Positions 35,385 through 45,246 of a stretch of DNA of 64,000 nt are shown here, one piece after another. The stretch is from contig NZ_JAGGLD010000005.1 of the NCBI RefSeq assembly GCF_017874255.1, positions 62,001-126,000 on the forward strand, in the 5' to 3' direction. The translations under genes were made by a program, and so were the position numbers. The DNA is from Paenibacillus shirakamiensis (GTDB lineage Bacteria > Bacillota > Bacilli > Paenibacillales > Paenibacillaceae). Under the pieces are notes generated by a model. That model worked only from the letters and a program-made list of their open reading frames with translations. It did not search any database and was not told where the DNA came from. Position 1 is the stretch's first letter; the number at the start of each line of letters is the position of its first letter.

Positions 35385-35669
35385 TTAATTCGCTGCTGAA
35401 ATCACCTCGCGTTTGGAGGACGTATCTTTCTTATATTTTATTTTGGTGGCCTCGCCACCCCGCAGATGACGAATAGACTTGTGATATTCAAGAATATGCT
35501 TCACCTGGTCTGCAAGATCCGGGTTGATCTCCGGAAGCCGTTCGGTTAAATCCTTGTGAACCGTGCTTTTGGATACGCCAAATTCCTTGGCGATGGTTCG
35601 GACCGTATGCTTCGTCTCAACGATACAGCGGCCTATTTTAATGGTTCGCTCCTTGATGTAATCGTGCAC
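35385..35669 (-). CDS. spoIIID: Sporulation transcriptional regulator SpoIIID
   Basis: 94 aa from GTG 35669, giving MHDYIKERTIKIGRCIVETK. This start aligns with the B. subtilis protein (93 aa), and GGGAGGCGGGAG just upstream acts as the SD. A TTG 15 nt upstream is unlikely. The HTH is TVRTIAKEFGVSKSTVHKDLTERL, followed by a basic tail (SIRHLRGGEATKIKYKK). SpoIIID acts in the mother cell to tune sigma-E and sigma-K genes. A sigma-E-like promoter is present upstream. Confidence 0.96.
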   Translation of the reverse strand: MHDYIKERTIKIGRCIVETKHTVRTIAKEFGVSKSTVHKDLTERLPEINPDLADQVKHILEYHKSIRHLRGGEATKIKYKKDTSSKREVISAAN

Positions 35670-35702
35670 GCTCCCGCCTCCCAACTCGAGATAGTTTGGT
35701 AC

Positions 35703-35730
35703 ATTATATGAGGAGCATGCCTATATATTC
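35703..35730 (-). promoter_or_regulatory. Candidate sigma-E promoter of spoIIID
   Basis: Minus-strand GAATATA (35724-35730), a 13-nt spacer and CATATAAT (35703-35710) resemble the mother-cell sigma-E consensus (-10 CATACANT). It lies about 35 nt before the GTG. Between this and the spoIIQ terminator (35731-35938) I see no convincing gene. Confidence 0.55.
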
Positions 35731-35938
35731 TTTGTTTCCAAGAGTGACAAGCCTTGAGAGCTACAATTATTTTCGGGAAAAGCTTAACCACTTTCATCTA
35801 AAAGTGCCTTTCGACCCAGGCGGAATAAGCATTTCTCACGCAAATGACAAGGACTTTTGTACCGACTATGTAATTCAAAATAAGGACAGCTGATATTAGG
35901 ACAAGGTATTAAATTTAAAGTATTACACCCCTCTAACC

Positions 35939-35974
35939 AGAAAAAAAGGTAAGGAATCCGAAGATTCCTCACCT
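35939..35974 (-). terminator. Rho-independent terminator of spoIIQ
   Basis: AGGTGAGGAATC/GATTCCTTACCT stem with a TTCG loop, followed on the minus strand by seven T residues. Confidence 0.9.
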
Positions 35975-35990
35975 CATGAATTTCATGCAT

Positions 35991-36722
35991 TTATTTTTGC
36001 GGAAGCAGGGTGGTAGGATTCACAGGTGTTCCATTCTCATAGATCGCAAAATGAACATGGTTGCCTAGGTCTTTTTCATATTCATTTCGACCTGCTGTAC
36101 CTAATGTATCCCCTTGCTTTACTTGATCATTTTTCTTCACCTTCACATCTGTAAGACTCTCGTACACAGTCTTCAGATTGTTGGCATTGGTAACTTCAAC
36201 AACGTATCCTAGCAACGTATGTTGCTGTATGCTGGTTACTGTACCACTCAGAGAAGCCACCACATTAAATGGGGCATTATCTTCGCGAGATAGATCGATT
36301 CCCGTATTCGGTATGAACTGGTCTTTGTATTGCACCACAGCAGCTACATGATCACTTTCCGAAGCTTCTTTATCGTAGAAAGGCTTTGCAACTTTGACAT
36401 CTGCGGCATTTGCAACGGGCCAAGCTAAATTCTCAGGAACAGCTGTAGTTGGAACTGTCTTTCCATCTGGTGTAGTTGTCATTCCATCCTTTGTAGAATT
36501 TACAGAACTGACGACACCTGATGTAGTTTTGACTTGCGGCTTTTGGCTGGCGTTTTGGTAGACCCACACTAAAGTTAGTATGATTGCCGCTGTGGCCATG
36601 TAGGCTGCCGGGTAGACCCATTTCTTGGACAACATCCTTTTCCACGAGGATGCCTGTGGCTCTCCCAATCCATTTTTAGGAGATTCCTCATAGTTTTGAT
36701 GCTTTTGATCTTGATTATTCAT
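35991..36722 (-). CDS. spoIIQ: SpoIIQ-like forespore protein with LytM/M23 domain
   Basis: 243 aa. Cytosolic N-terminus, one membrane segment (WVYPAAYMATAAIILTLVWVY, about 35-55), a linker, then an M23 fold (about 125-240). The H-x-H motif (GNHVHFAIY, His222/His224) and Asp143 are present, but the first metal ligand position is Asn139 (IPNTGID). The domain is probably catalytically impaired, as in B. subtilis SpoIIQ. SpoIIQ pairs with SpoIIIAH across the intermembrane space around the engulfed forespore. The neighbour order spoIID-spoIIQ-spoIIID supports the identity. Confidence 0.9.
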   Translation of the reverse strand: MNNQDQKHQNYEESPKNGLGEPQASSWKRMLSKKWVYPAAYMATAAIILTLVWVYQNASQKPQVKTTSGVVSSVNSTKDGMTTTPDGKTVPTTAVPENLAWPVANAADVKVAKPFYDKEASESDHVAAVVQYKDQFIPNTGIDLSREDNAPFNVVASLSGTVTSIQQHTLLGYVVEVTNANNLKTVYESLTDVKVKKNDQVKQGDTLGTAGRNEYEKDLGNHVHFAIYENGTPVNPTTLLPQK

Positions 36723-36795
36723 TGTTCATCACCTCAGTAACCATTGTTACCGCGGCAAACTCTTTTATACTTGCTCTATTCTTTTTTTTGGAAAT

Positions 36796-38517
36796 TTATT
36801 TTCGATCTAGAAGTTTGGCATCCCCTTGCAGCTCAATTCCAGAGTAGTAGTGTTTGAGAATTTCGGAGGCGGTAAAGCCCGCACGGGCCATACCCTCAGC
36901 CCCCCACTGACTCATGCCTACCCCGTGACCATATCCATAGGTAGTGATCTCTATCTTATTTCCTTCTATGATTTTGAAATTAAATTGGCTACTACGCAGG
37001 CCTAGCCTCTCTCGAACCTGCCTTCCTGTAAAAGTAGACTCTCCTATACGCACTTGATTCACTCTATGACCTGTTGTATTGGACAGAATCGTATACCAAC
37101 TCTTGGAGGTTCCTTTGGTTGTTCCTGAGACAGGCATAGATGGCTGAGAAATCCCTAATTTATTAAAAAATGTTGGTAATGAAAGAGTAACTTTCTTCTT
37201 ATAGGAAGGGTCTAATTTTGCATCCCACGGACTAGACACACTGCGAAGGTACGGTATCCGCTGATTCCAATATTCTTCTGAATTTTCGGTATATCCGCTA
37301 CTTGCAGAGAAAAAGGAAGCCGTAATCGGCTTACCTTGATAGGTCACAATCAGGCCCCGTGTCTCTTTCACAGCGCGTCTAATCTTAGCTAATTTCTCGC
37401 CTTCTCCAGAAGTATTCCACCCGTCTAACTTTTGGCGAGAGAGATAGGCTTGATGCATTACGGTATCTGTTACATTCGCCGCTTTACCTGGTACTCCGCT
37501 TTTATCCCCATCACTTAACCGACGGACGATAAAAGTACGCGCCGCAATCGCTTGTGCCTTCAAGGCTTCGAGATCGAAGCTAGCCGGCATCTCGGCCGCG
37601 AGTACGCCGCTTACGTATTCTTCAAGCGGCAAGGTCTCTACGGCTCCCGTATGCGATAAATATACGCGTACGGGAACGTTGCTGGCTTGTACCGGGGCCG
37701 TTACACTCGGCCGGGGCTTAGCCAGCGGCGTGGGCGCTGTGATCTTCGCCGGAACGGGCTCCGGCGTAGATCGCACCGCAGGGGCGTGGGGCCCGCGGCT
37801 GACCAGCAGCGCGGGCAAGAGCACGACAAGCGCCGCCGTGCCGAAGGCGGCGGCGATCCACCCAGCCGTTTTTCCGCTAGGAAAGCGGAAGAACGGCTGG
37901 GTGGTCTTGCCCGCCACGCGAACGCGTGTGGCGGGCGGGGTCCTTGGCGCCTCAGCCCAAGGGGCAGGCGCTGGGGCCGAAGGCACCTCGGCGGCGCGCA
38001 CGAGGCGGGGCCGAGCGCCGCTTAGCGCGGTAGCCGGAGGCGATGGCTGCACTTTATGCGCAACATCGCCTGGCTTCTGCTGCGCTTCCACCTTAGGCAT
38101 AGCCACAGACTCTACGATGTAAGCTTCCTCTCGCAGCGATAAGCGATTTTGCTTTGCTGCATCCATCTCCCTAGGAATAGAAGATGAAGGATGTGGATGT
38201 GTTAACGTTAAATTCAGTGCACCTTTTGGAACTATGGACATCACTACATTTCGTTCAGATTTGGTTGAAGTAGCGATCTTTAATCCTCTATTATAAATTT
38301 CTCCTTGATTCATTTCTTCTGTACATATTTTTTCTTTAGAAACCAAGGTAAGGTGTTCAGCAGGCTTAGAAATCAATCCGTTAAGACCTGAGGGTTCTTT
38401 GTCTCCTGATACTCCGCATAAATAGTCTGAATTTCTCGTATACTGTCGAAGGGTTTCCGAATCATTACGTTCAGGATTCACTATAATAGTTACTCTAGAT
38501 TGATTACTCTTTGTCAC
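36796..38517 (-). CDS. spoIID: SpoIID lytic transglycosylase with long N-terminal extension
   Basis: 573 aa from GTG 38517, with TGGAGGG 8 nt upstream. SpoIID thins septal peptidoglycan during engulfment. The SpoIID domain (about 290-570) shows LEEYVSGVLAAEMPASFDLEALKAQAIAARTF, whose Glu matches the catalytic residue, and the C-terminal ITTYGYGHGVGMSQWGAEGMA. A membrane helix (WIAAAFGTAALVVLLPALLV) lies near residue 225 instead of near the start, so about 210 residues precede it. Typical family members are 330-400 aa. The part encoding residues 150-290 is a GC-rich hairpin island rich in Ala/Pro. Confidence 0.9.
   Translation of the reverse strand: MTKSNQSRVTIIVNPERNDSETLRQYTRNSDYLCGVSGDKEPSGLNGLISKPAEHLTLVSKEKICTEEMNQGEIYNRGLKIATSTKSERNVVMSIVPKGALNLTLTHPHPSSSIPREMDAAKQNRLSLREEAYIVESVAMPKVEAQQKPGDVAHKVQPSPPATALSGARPRLVRAAEVPSAPAPAPWAEAPRTPPATRVRVAGKTTQPFFRFPSGKTAGWIAAAFGTAALVVLLPALLVSRGPHAPAVRSTPEPVPAKITAPTPLAKPRPSVTAPVQASNVPVRVYLSHTGAVETLPLEEYVSGVLAAEMPASFDLEALKAQAIAARTFIVRRLSDGDKSGVPGKAANVTDTVMHQAYLSRQKLDGWNTSGEGEKLAKIRRAVKETRGLIVTYQGKPITASFFSASSGYTENSEEYWNQRIPYLRSVSSPWDAKLDPSYKKKVTLSLPTFFNKLGISQPSMPVSGTTKGTSKSWYTILSNTTGHRVNQVRIGESTFTGRQVRERLGLRSSQFNFKIIEGNKIEITTYGYGHGVGMSQWGAEGMARAGFTASEILKHYYSGIELQGDAKLLDRK
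37565..38070. repeat. GC-rich inverted-repeat island inside spoIID
   Basis: At least six inverted repeats in 506 bp of coding DNA: GCTTCGA/TCGAAGC (37565-37580), CCCGTA/TACGGG (37647-37675), a 12-of-13 stem starting GATCT (37741-37772), CGCCGCC/GGCGGCG (37830-37852), a 21-position stem with one mismatch (37858-37904) and GCCCGCCAC/GTGGCGGGC (37909-37936). The block ends near GGCGATG/CATCGCC (38039-38070). G+C is far above that of the flanks. Confidence 0.88.
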
Positions 38518-38569
38518 AAATATACCCTCCATATTCATCTACAACAGCTAGTCACTCTAGCTTTTAGAT

Positions 38570-38601
38570 GCTTATATCTTTTTTTCACTATAGTGAAAGA
38601 T
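38570..38601. repeat. Palindrome upstream of spoIID and doxX
   Basis: A perfect CACTATAGTG palindrome is flanked by ATCTTT/AAAGAT arms, with a 4-T bulge on the left side. It lies between the divergent spoIID and doxX genes. It could be an operator or a cruciform-prone site; nothing more can be said. Confidence 0.5.
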
Positions 38602-38669
38602 ATGAGTTTTGAAGGTCTAGTAGAACTATGAGAACATATTCATAATAACATTAGTTAGTTATTTTTAGT

Positions 38670-38712
38670 TAGTAACATTACTATTGACAGTAACTTATTT
38701 TCATTATATATT
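38670..38712 (+). promoter_or_regulatory. doxX promoter with adjoining palindromic operator
   Basis: TTGACA (38684-38689), a 17-nt spacer and TATATT (38707-38712) form a strong sigma-A promoter. A perfect dyad TAGTAA-CA-TTACTA (38670-38683) abuts the -35 box. GTAAC repeats nearby are typical of MarR/HxlR (DUF24) quinone- or thiol-sensing repressors that control DoxX-type genes in Bacillus. The regulator itself is not in the window. Confidence 0.7.
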
Positions 38713-38762
38713 GGATCGCGAAGGCACACTCTATACAAAATAAAATTAAAGGAATGATACAC

Positions 38763-39146
38763 ATGGCAGATTGGGGATTGCTTTTAATCCGTTTAGTTGT
38801 AGGTTTGATTTTTGCTGCACATGGTGCACAGAAAGTGTTTGGATGGTTTGGGGGACATGGACTTAAGAATACAGCGGGGTTCTTTGAATCGATGAATATC
38901 CGTCCCAGTCTCGCTATAGCATTAGCATCTGGTCTTTTTGAAATTCTAGGTGGATTATTGTTTGCTACGGGATTCTGGCTTCCTCTTGGTGCAGCTATGA
39001 TTATTATTACTATGATTGGTGCAATTGTTACGGTTCATGGCAAAAATGGACTTTGGGCTACTTCTAATGGGTATGAATTGAACCTTCTGTATATTGTTAC
39101 CGCATTAGGCGTTGCGCTTATAGGCCCCGGAACATTTAGTCTGTAA
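38763..39146 (+). CDS. DoxX-family membrane protein
   Basis: 127 aa from ATG 38763, which has AAAGGA 9 nt upstream; an ATG at 38754 would touch the SD. Four membrane segments are visible, beginning LLLIRLVVGLIFAAHGAQKVFGWFGGHGL, a DoxX hallmark. The family includes CatD/YfiD-like proteins induced by quinones and thiol stress. This is one of two plus-strand genes in the window. The palindromic operator upstream fits stress-responsive repression. No partner dioxygenase gene is next to it. Confidence 0.88.
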   Translation: MADWGLLLIRLVVGLIFAAHGAQKVFGWFGGHGLKNTAGFFESMNIRPSLAIALASGLFEILGGLLFATGFWLPLGAAMIIITMIGAIVTVHGKNGLWATSNGYELNLLYIVTALGVALIGPGTFSL

Positions 39147-39156
39147 ACGAAGTAAC

Positions 39157-39195
39157 AAAAAGAAGCGAGGCCACATCGTGGCACTCGCTTCTTTT
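39157..39195. terminator. Bidirectional terminator between doxX and murA
   Basis: AAAAGAAGCGAG...CCAC pairs with GTGG...CTCGCTTCTTTT, with A- and T-runs on both sides. It serves the convergent doxX (+) and murA (-) transcripts. Confidence 0.9.
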
Positions 39196-39224
39196 ACATT
39201 TAACCCATTAGATCATAGGATAGA

Positions 39225-40574
39225 TTAAGCCCATGTGGGTTGAATATTGAACAGGTTCACTTCTTCTACTACTTCATGTTTTACCTTTGGAGCTTCTTCA
39301 GCTACAGCATCTTCATCCATAGAAATCCTGAAGATATTTGCTCCTAGACCAGACAGCTTTTCAGCTAAGTTCACATACCCGCGATCAATATGGTGTGTTC
39401 CCCCGACTTCTGTCGTGCCCTCGGCTACCAATCCAGCCATAATCAGAGCAGCACCCGCACGTAAATCCGTAGCAACCACCTTCGCACCAGTAAGCTTTGC
39501 TGATCCAGTAATGATGGAACTACGTCCTTCTACCTTAATCTCCGCATTCATTAGAGCAAATTGCTCTACATGCATGAATCTGTTCTCGAACACCGTCTCT
39601 GTCACTACGCTCGTACCTTCAGATTTCAAAAGTAAAGCCATCATTTGAGACTGCATATCCGTTGGGAAACCAGGATAAGGAAGAGTCTTAACATCAACAG
39701 ATTTCAGTGGTTTGTTGGCCGTTACTCGCACTCCATTTTCTTGAACATCGATCGTAATGCCCATTTCTTGAAGTTTGGAAATTACAGGGCCTAAGTGATC
39801 TGCAATGGCGCCTTCAACAAACACATCTCCACCTGTAATCGCAGCAGCCATCATATACGTACCTGCTTCTACTCGGTCAGGAATAACGGTATGTTCTACA
39901 CCGCGAAGTTTGTCGACACCTTCAATGCGAATAACTCCTGTTCCAGCACCTCTGATATTCGCACCCATGCTGGTCAGGTAGTTAGCTAAATCCACAATTT
40001 CAGGTTCTTTTGCAGCATTCTCAATCAGTGTTGTTCCTTCCGCAAGTGTCGCAGCCATCATAATATTCTCGGTCGCTCCTACGCTGGCTACGTCCAAATA
40101 GATCTTAGCCCCACGAAGTCGTCCGTTTGATTTTGCTTCAATGTATCCTTGACCTAAGTTAATCTCAGCACCCATCGCTTCAAAACCTTTGAGATGCTGA
40201 TCAATAGGACGTGTACCAATGGCACAGCCTCCAGGAAGAGAAATACGCGTATGTCCCATTCGAGCAAGGAGTGGGCCCATTACTAGGAAAGATGCCCGCA
40301 TCTTACGTACCCATTCATATGGTGCTTCGCAGGACACGAGATTTTGTGCATCAACCCTAATCACTTCATCTTCGTATGTAACCCCAGCGCCTAAAAATTC
40401 TAAAACTTTGTTAATCGTCATGACATCATCTAGAGGCGGTGCATCACGAATGATGCTAACCCCTTCTTCACCCAATAAAGAAGCTGCAATAATGGGCAGC
40501 ACTGAGTTCTTAGCACCGCTAACTTTGACGTTCCCGGTTAAGACATTGCCACCGCGGACGATAAATTTGCTCAT
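39225..40574 (-). CDS. murA: UDP-N-acetylglucosamine 1-carboxyvinyltransferase MurA
   Basis: 449 aa from ATG 40574 ([18 protein letters not shown]), with GGAGGG 8 nt upstream; the frame extends 22 codons further but lacks an SD there. MurA transfers enolpyruvate from PEP to UDP-GlcNAc, the first committed step of peptidoglycan synthesis. The N-terminal KNSVLP (Lys of the active site), the catalytic Cys in [13 protein letters not shown] and the C-terminal [12 protein letters not shown] are present. The C-terminal tail ([15 protein letters not shown]) makes it slightly longer than the B. subtilis enzyme. It lies between spoIID and ywzB as in B. subtilis. Confidence 0.95.
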   Translation of the reverse strand: MSKFIVRGGNVLTGNVKVSGAKNSVLPIIAASLLGEEGVSIIRDAPPLDDVMTINKVLEFLGAGVTYEDEVIRVDAQNLVSCEAPYEWVRKMRASFLVMGPLLARMGHTRISLPGGCAIGTRPIDQHLKGFEAMGAEINLGQGYIEAKSNGRLRGAKIYLDVASVGATENIMMAATLAEGTTLIENAAKEPEIVDLANYLTSMGANIRGAGTGVIRIEGVDKLRGVEHTVIPDRVEAGTYMMAAAITGGDVFVEGAIADHLGPVISKLQEMGITIDVQENGVRVTANKPLKSVDVKTLPYPGFPTDMQSQMMALLLKSEGTSVVTETVFENRFMHVEQFALMNAEIKVEGRSSIITGSAKLTGAKVVATDLRAGAALIMAGLVAEGTTEVGGTHHIDRGYVNLAEKLSGLGANIFRISMDEDAVAEEAPKVKHEVVEEVNLFNIQPTWA

Positions 40575-40846
40575 TTTTGTTTCCCTCCGCGCGTTCATTT
40601 TCTCTTTTCTATTCAGAAAAAAGTTTTCCGCTAAATTCAAGTAAGTTAGTTTAAGACGTAATTCATTTACATAGCTTAAGGTTGTATTTGAAATTGAAAT
40701 ACCGGACGAGGGTGTTCCACCCTAAAGGGGGACAGAATAACCGAAGAATAGCTCCTTCTTCCCATTGTTGACACAATGATTTGATGTTATTCGACAAAAC
40801 CACTCATTCATAATGCCTAAGAGAGATATAACCAAACCATCCCAGA

Positions 40847-41104
40847 TCAAAACATATATCTTAGCATCTGGGTATAACCCCAATAGTCCAGTACAAAAGA
40901 CGCAACAAAATGTCCAAGAATTACAGCTAAAAGGAGCTGAAGCAACTTGCCTTGTGGTCCTTTAGGATGACGTATAATCAGATCCAACTTGAGGTTCTGC
41001 AGCGCCCACCAAGCTATGGCAATACAGAACAAGGAAATGATAATAGCAACAAGACCGTTTACACCTACGGAGGACGAAATTTGATCGACCTGAGTCATAT
41101 TCAT
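40847..41104 (-). CDS. ywzB: DUF1146 membrane protein YwzB
   Basis: 85 aa with two membrane helices (VNGLVAIIISLFCIAIAWWAL and LLQLLLAVILGHFVASFVL), separated by a basic loop (RHPKGPQGK). This matches the short YwzB/DUF1146 family found next to the atp operon and murA in Bacillus. AGGAAG precedes ATG 41104. The role is unknown. Confidence 0.85.
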   Translation of the reverse strand: MNMTQVDQISSSVGVNGLVAIIISLFCIAIAWWALQNLKLDLIIRHPKGPQGKLLQLLLAVILGHFVASFVLDYWGYTQMLRYMF

Positions 41105-41534
41105 CTATACTTCCTCCTTGTCATGTCTATAACTTATGCACTAGCCCATAAAACGGTTAATCACGCATAAAATTATATCGGTCATATCAACAGTAATGCA
41201 TCCGTATTGCGATTTAATTCACGTTCATCTACGGATTCAAGAATGGAATCGGTGCCTATCCGAGTAAGTAGGAACAAATAACAAAGAACATATCGATCCA
41301 TGCACGCAACAGAATATACATTTGCAGTACACTCCATGTACAACGTTAGCGTAATGTAAAAATCTAGACCTTCTATATCATACTTGCCAAGCACCCAATA
41401 ATCCAGCTTTTTATCGCCTTTTTATAAATAAGATTCATGAAAGCGGTTAACTTTGACACAAATTATAACTCTGGCTCATTTTGAATTATAATGGTTCTGT
41501 AGGAAAAGCAACTTGTTATAACGGAGGAAAACAC
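41105..41534. other. Intergenic region between divergent ywzB and cutC
   Basis: 430 bp. It contains one doubtful minus-strand frame (41182-41394) and the AT-rich upstream region of cutC (TTGACA near 41454, TATAAT near 41487, but not at mutual promoter spacing). I saw no terminator or RNA structure. Confidence 0.5.
41182..41394 (-). CDS. Doubtful small hypothetical protein
   Basis: A 70-codon frame from GTG 41394 without an SD. The composition (DFYITLTLYMECTANVYSV, RYVLCYLFLLTRIG) is mildly hydrophobic and matches no family I know. It lies on the expected strand in a gap between ywzB and cutC. It could be a gene remnant or a chance frame. Listed because nothing else explains the gap. Confidence 0.22.
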   Translation of the reverse strand: MLGKYDIEGLDFYITLTLYMECTANVYSVACMDRYVLCYLFLLTRIGTDSILESVDERELNRNTDALLLI

Positions 41535-42245
41535 ATGAAGCTTGAAGCCATAGCATACACTCTCTCAGATGCAAAATTAGCCTTGTCTGCAGGTGCTGAT
41601 CGTATAGAGGTAATATCCGCTCCATCGGAAGGGGGGCTAACACCTAGTCTTGGGTTTGTAGAAGAATTGCGAGAACAGACGAGTAAAGATATTCGAATTA
41701 TGATCCGCCCTCATAGTCGTCACTTCATCTATGATGCAGATGATGCATCCGTACTTATTCGTGATGCAGAGTTACTTCGTAATCGAGCCATTGATGGACT
41801 AGTGTTCGGAGCCCTAACACCGGAAGGACTGGTCGATGAATCTTTATTAGTAAAGATTCTCGAAGCTTCTGGGGGCTTACCTATCACGTTTCACCGAGCA
41901 TTCGACGAGATAAAAGATCAGGAACATGCATTACGTACACTGTCACAGTATTCGGAAGTAACACATATTCTCACTTCTGGAGGACAGTCCTCTGCACTTA
42001 AAGCCATAGATCAGATCAAAAAGCTTCAAGAACTGGCTACTACCCTGGGTACAATCTCCATTTTGGCAGGAGCGGGTCTTACAGTTGAGGCATTACCTGA
42101 ATTCATTCGGCAGACCGGCGTCGATGAAGTTCATCTCGGTTCAGGTATCCGTAGTGCATCGAACATACTGAATCCTATCGATTCGCGCCTTGTCTCTGCT
42201 GCACGTCTAATTCTGAACGAAGAGGAGCTTGCTCGTCTTACATAG
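41535..42245 (+). CDS. cutC: CutC-family protein
   Basis: 236 aa from ATG 41535 (MKLEAIAYTLSDAKLALSAG), with GGAGG 7 nt upstream; the frame opens 18 codons earlier without an SD. TIM-barrel family once linked to copper homeostasis; the biochemical role is unsettled. Family features visible: AGADRIEV near residue 20, IMIRPHSRHFIY near 58, GLVFGALTPEGLVD near 88, TFHRAFDE near 120 and LTSGG near 150. It stands alone on the plus strand, convergent with the atp operon. Confidence 0.9.
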   Translation: MKLEAIAYTLSDAKLALSAGADRIEVISAPSEGGLTPSLGFVEELREQTSKDIRIMIRPHSRHFIYDADDASVLIRDAELLRNRAIDGLVFGALTPEGLVDESLLVKILEASGGLPITFHRAFDEIKDQEHALRTLSQYSEVTHILTSGGQSSALKAIDQIKKLQELATTLGTISILAGAGLTVEALPEFIRQTGVDEVHLGSGIRSASNILNPIDSRLVSAARLILNEEELARLT

Positions 42246-42290
42246 ATCCACCGTATTATTATGCGCTAGTTCTATACAGAGCATGAATAT

Positions 42291-42338
42291 AAAAAAGGCT
42301 GCCCCTAAGTCGTAATGACTTCGTGGACAGCCTTTTTC
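42291..42338. terminator. Bidirectional terminator between cutC and atpC
   Basis: AAAAAAGGCTG (42291-42301) pairs with CAGCCTTTTT (42328-42337), with an inner GTC/GAC stem. Runs of A and T on both sides suit both convergent transcripts. Confidence 0.88.
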
Positions 42339-42345
42339 ATTTAAA

Positions 42346-42759
42346 TTATTCTTTGCTATGGGAAGAGACGTTAATCCGAGTTACTGCTCTTTGCAAAGCA
42401 AGTTCTGCACGACGGTGATCGACTAGATCACGATTTCCTTGCGAGTTCAAGCGACGCTCGGCACGCTCTCTTGCAGCTTTGGCACGTTCCACATCGATAT
42501 CCGTCGAACGTTCAGCGCCTTCAGCCAAAAGAATAACTTTATCTTTTTGTACTTCAAGAAATCCTCCATGTACCGCGAGTGTTGCACGTGTATTGCCACT
42601 CTTCACGCTAATAGGAGCTACTTTCAATGGGGTTACCAAAGGTACGTGACCCGCAAGTATGCCGAGTTCCCCTTCCTCTCCGCGAACGGACAGGCTTTCC
42701 ACCTGTTCAGAGAACACGATACGTTCAGGTGTAACAATCTCTAATAAAAAGGTGTTCAA
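42346..42759 (-). CDS. atpC: ATP synthase epsilon subunit
   Basis: 137 aa. The start is probably TTG 42759: GGAGG then lies 7 nt upstream, and the residue count before EIVTPERIVF equals that in Bacillus. A TTG 6 nt upstream would sit on the SD. N-terminal beta-sandwich (GILAGHVPLVTPLKVAP) and C-terminal helical hairpin (RAKAARERAERRLNSQ) are typical. Epsilon links rotor and catalytic head and can inhibit ATP hydrolysis. It is the last gene of the operon. Confidence 0.95.
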   Translation of the reverse strand: MNTFLLEIVTPERIVFSEQVESLSVRGEEGELGILAGHVPLVTPLKVAPISVKSGNTRATLAVHGGFLEVQKDKVILLAEGAERSTDIDVERAKAARERAERRLNSQGNRDLVDHRRAELALQRAVTRINVSSHSKE

Positions 42760-42866
42760 TTGCAACCCTCCTCAAAGCCCTCTCAGAAGAGGAAACCATG
42801 ACTTGAGGACATAACCAAGATGTATCTTCAAGCCTATGTTTCCCTCATTCAGAGATAAACTCTATA

Positions 42867-44342
<1,476 letters not shown>

Positions 44343-44363
44343 CTATCATTGTAACCTGTTTAT

Positions 44364-45230
44364 TTAATTTTGTGCGTTAGCTCCTGCTACAATCTCCGTA
44401 ATTTCTTGAGTGATTGCAGCTTGACGTGCACGGTTATAAGTCAGTGTCAATTCGCCAATCAACTTGCTTGCGTTTTTGGTTGCATTGCCCATTGCCGTCA
44501 TCTTAGAACCAAGCTCACTTGCCTTACCTTCGAGCATTGCCCCGTAAATGATGGTCTCCGCATATTTCGGTAGAAGCACTTTAAGTACTTCTTCTGGAGA
44601 TGGTTCATACTCATAGCTGGCAGTTCCTTCAGATACCTTGGCTTCCGGTTGTTCAAACGGAAGAAGCTTTGTAATCGTAGGCTCTTGAGTAATGGCATTG
44701 ATGAACTTGTTGTACGCAATGTACACTTCATCATATTGTTCATCCTCAAAACTACGTACAGCTGCATAAGCCAGAGACTTAATATCAGCAAAAGCAGGAG
44801 CATCTGGAAGTTCCGTGACCTCAGCTACAATCGGCAATTCCCGGCGTCTAAAGTAATCGCGGCCTTTACGTCCGATAACGAACAAACCGTAATCTGCCTT
44901 GGAAGCATGATTTGCCTTAATGGTATCCATCGTTGCACGAAGAATATTGGCGTTGTACCCACCAGCAAGACCAGCATCAGAAGTAATTACGATATATGCT
45001 GTTTTCTTCACAGGACGATGCACCATCATAGGATGCTTAATTCCCTGAGATCCTGCAGCAATACCATTTACGACTTCACGAAGCTTGTCAGCATACGGAC
45101 GAGAAGCTTGTGCTTTCTCCTGCGCTCTTCTAAGCTTCGCAGCAGCAACCATCTCCATTGCCTTCGTAATCTGACGAGTGTTTTGGATACTTTTGATCTG
45201 ACGCTTTATTTCGCGAATCCCTTTTGCCAT
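44364..45230 (-). CDS. atpG: ATP synthase gamma subunit
   Basis: 288 aa central stalk subunit. N-terminal helix IREIKRQIKSIQNTRQITKAMEMVAAAKLRRAQ and C-terminal helix NATKNASKLIGELTLTYNRARQAAITQEI form the coiled coil inside the alpha3beta3 ring. AAGGTGGTG precedes ATG 45230. The 199-bp gap to atpA upstream is unusual for this operon and carries repeats. Confidence 0.97.
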   Translation of the reverse strand: MAKGIREIKRQIKSIQNTRQITKAMEMVAAAKLRRAQEKAQASRPYADKLREVVNGIAAGSQGIKHPMMVHRPVKKTAYIVITSDAGLAGGYNANILRATMDTIKANHASKADYGLFVIGRKGRDYFRRRELPIVAEVTELPDAPAFADIKSLAYAAVRSFEDEQYDEVYIAYNKFINAITQEPTITKLLPFEQPEAKVSEGTASYEYEPSPEEVLKVLLPKYAETIIYGAMLEGKASELGSKMTAMGNATKNASKLIGELTLTYNRARQAAITQEITEIVAGANAQN

Positions 45231-45246
45231 GATTTCACCACCTTAA

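Noticed and set aside
35696..35893. Plus-strand frame of 65 codons upstream of spoIIID
   Set aside because: No SD; overlaps the candidate sigma-E promoter of spoIIID; composition looks like chance.
35784..35990. Small minus-strand frame directly after spoIIQ
   Set aside because: It runs through the spoIIQ terminator hairpin, lacks an SD and has no recognisable features.
37679..38122. Long plus-strand frames within spoIID
   Set aside because: Antisense shadows in the GC-rich island, rich in Arg/Gly/Ala, with no SD or recognisable domain.
40709..40723. T-box-like AGGGTGGAAC upstream of murA
   Set aside because: It is simply the AGGGTG/CACCCT hairpin; the rest of the T-box consensus and the specifier stems are absent.
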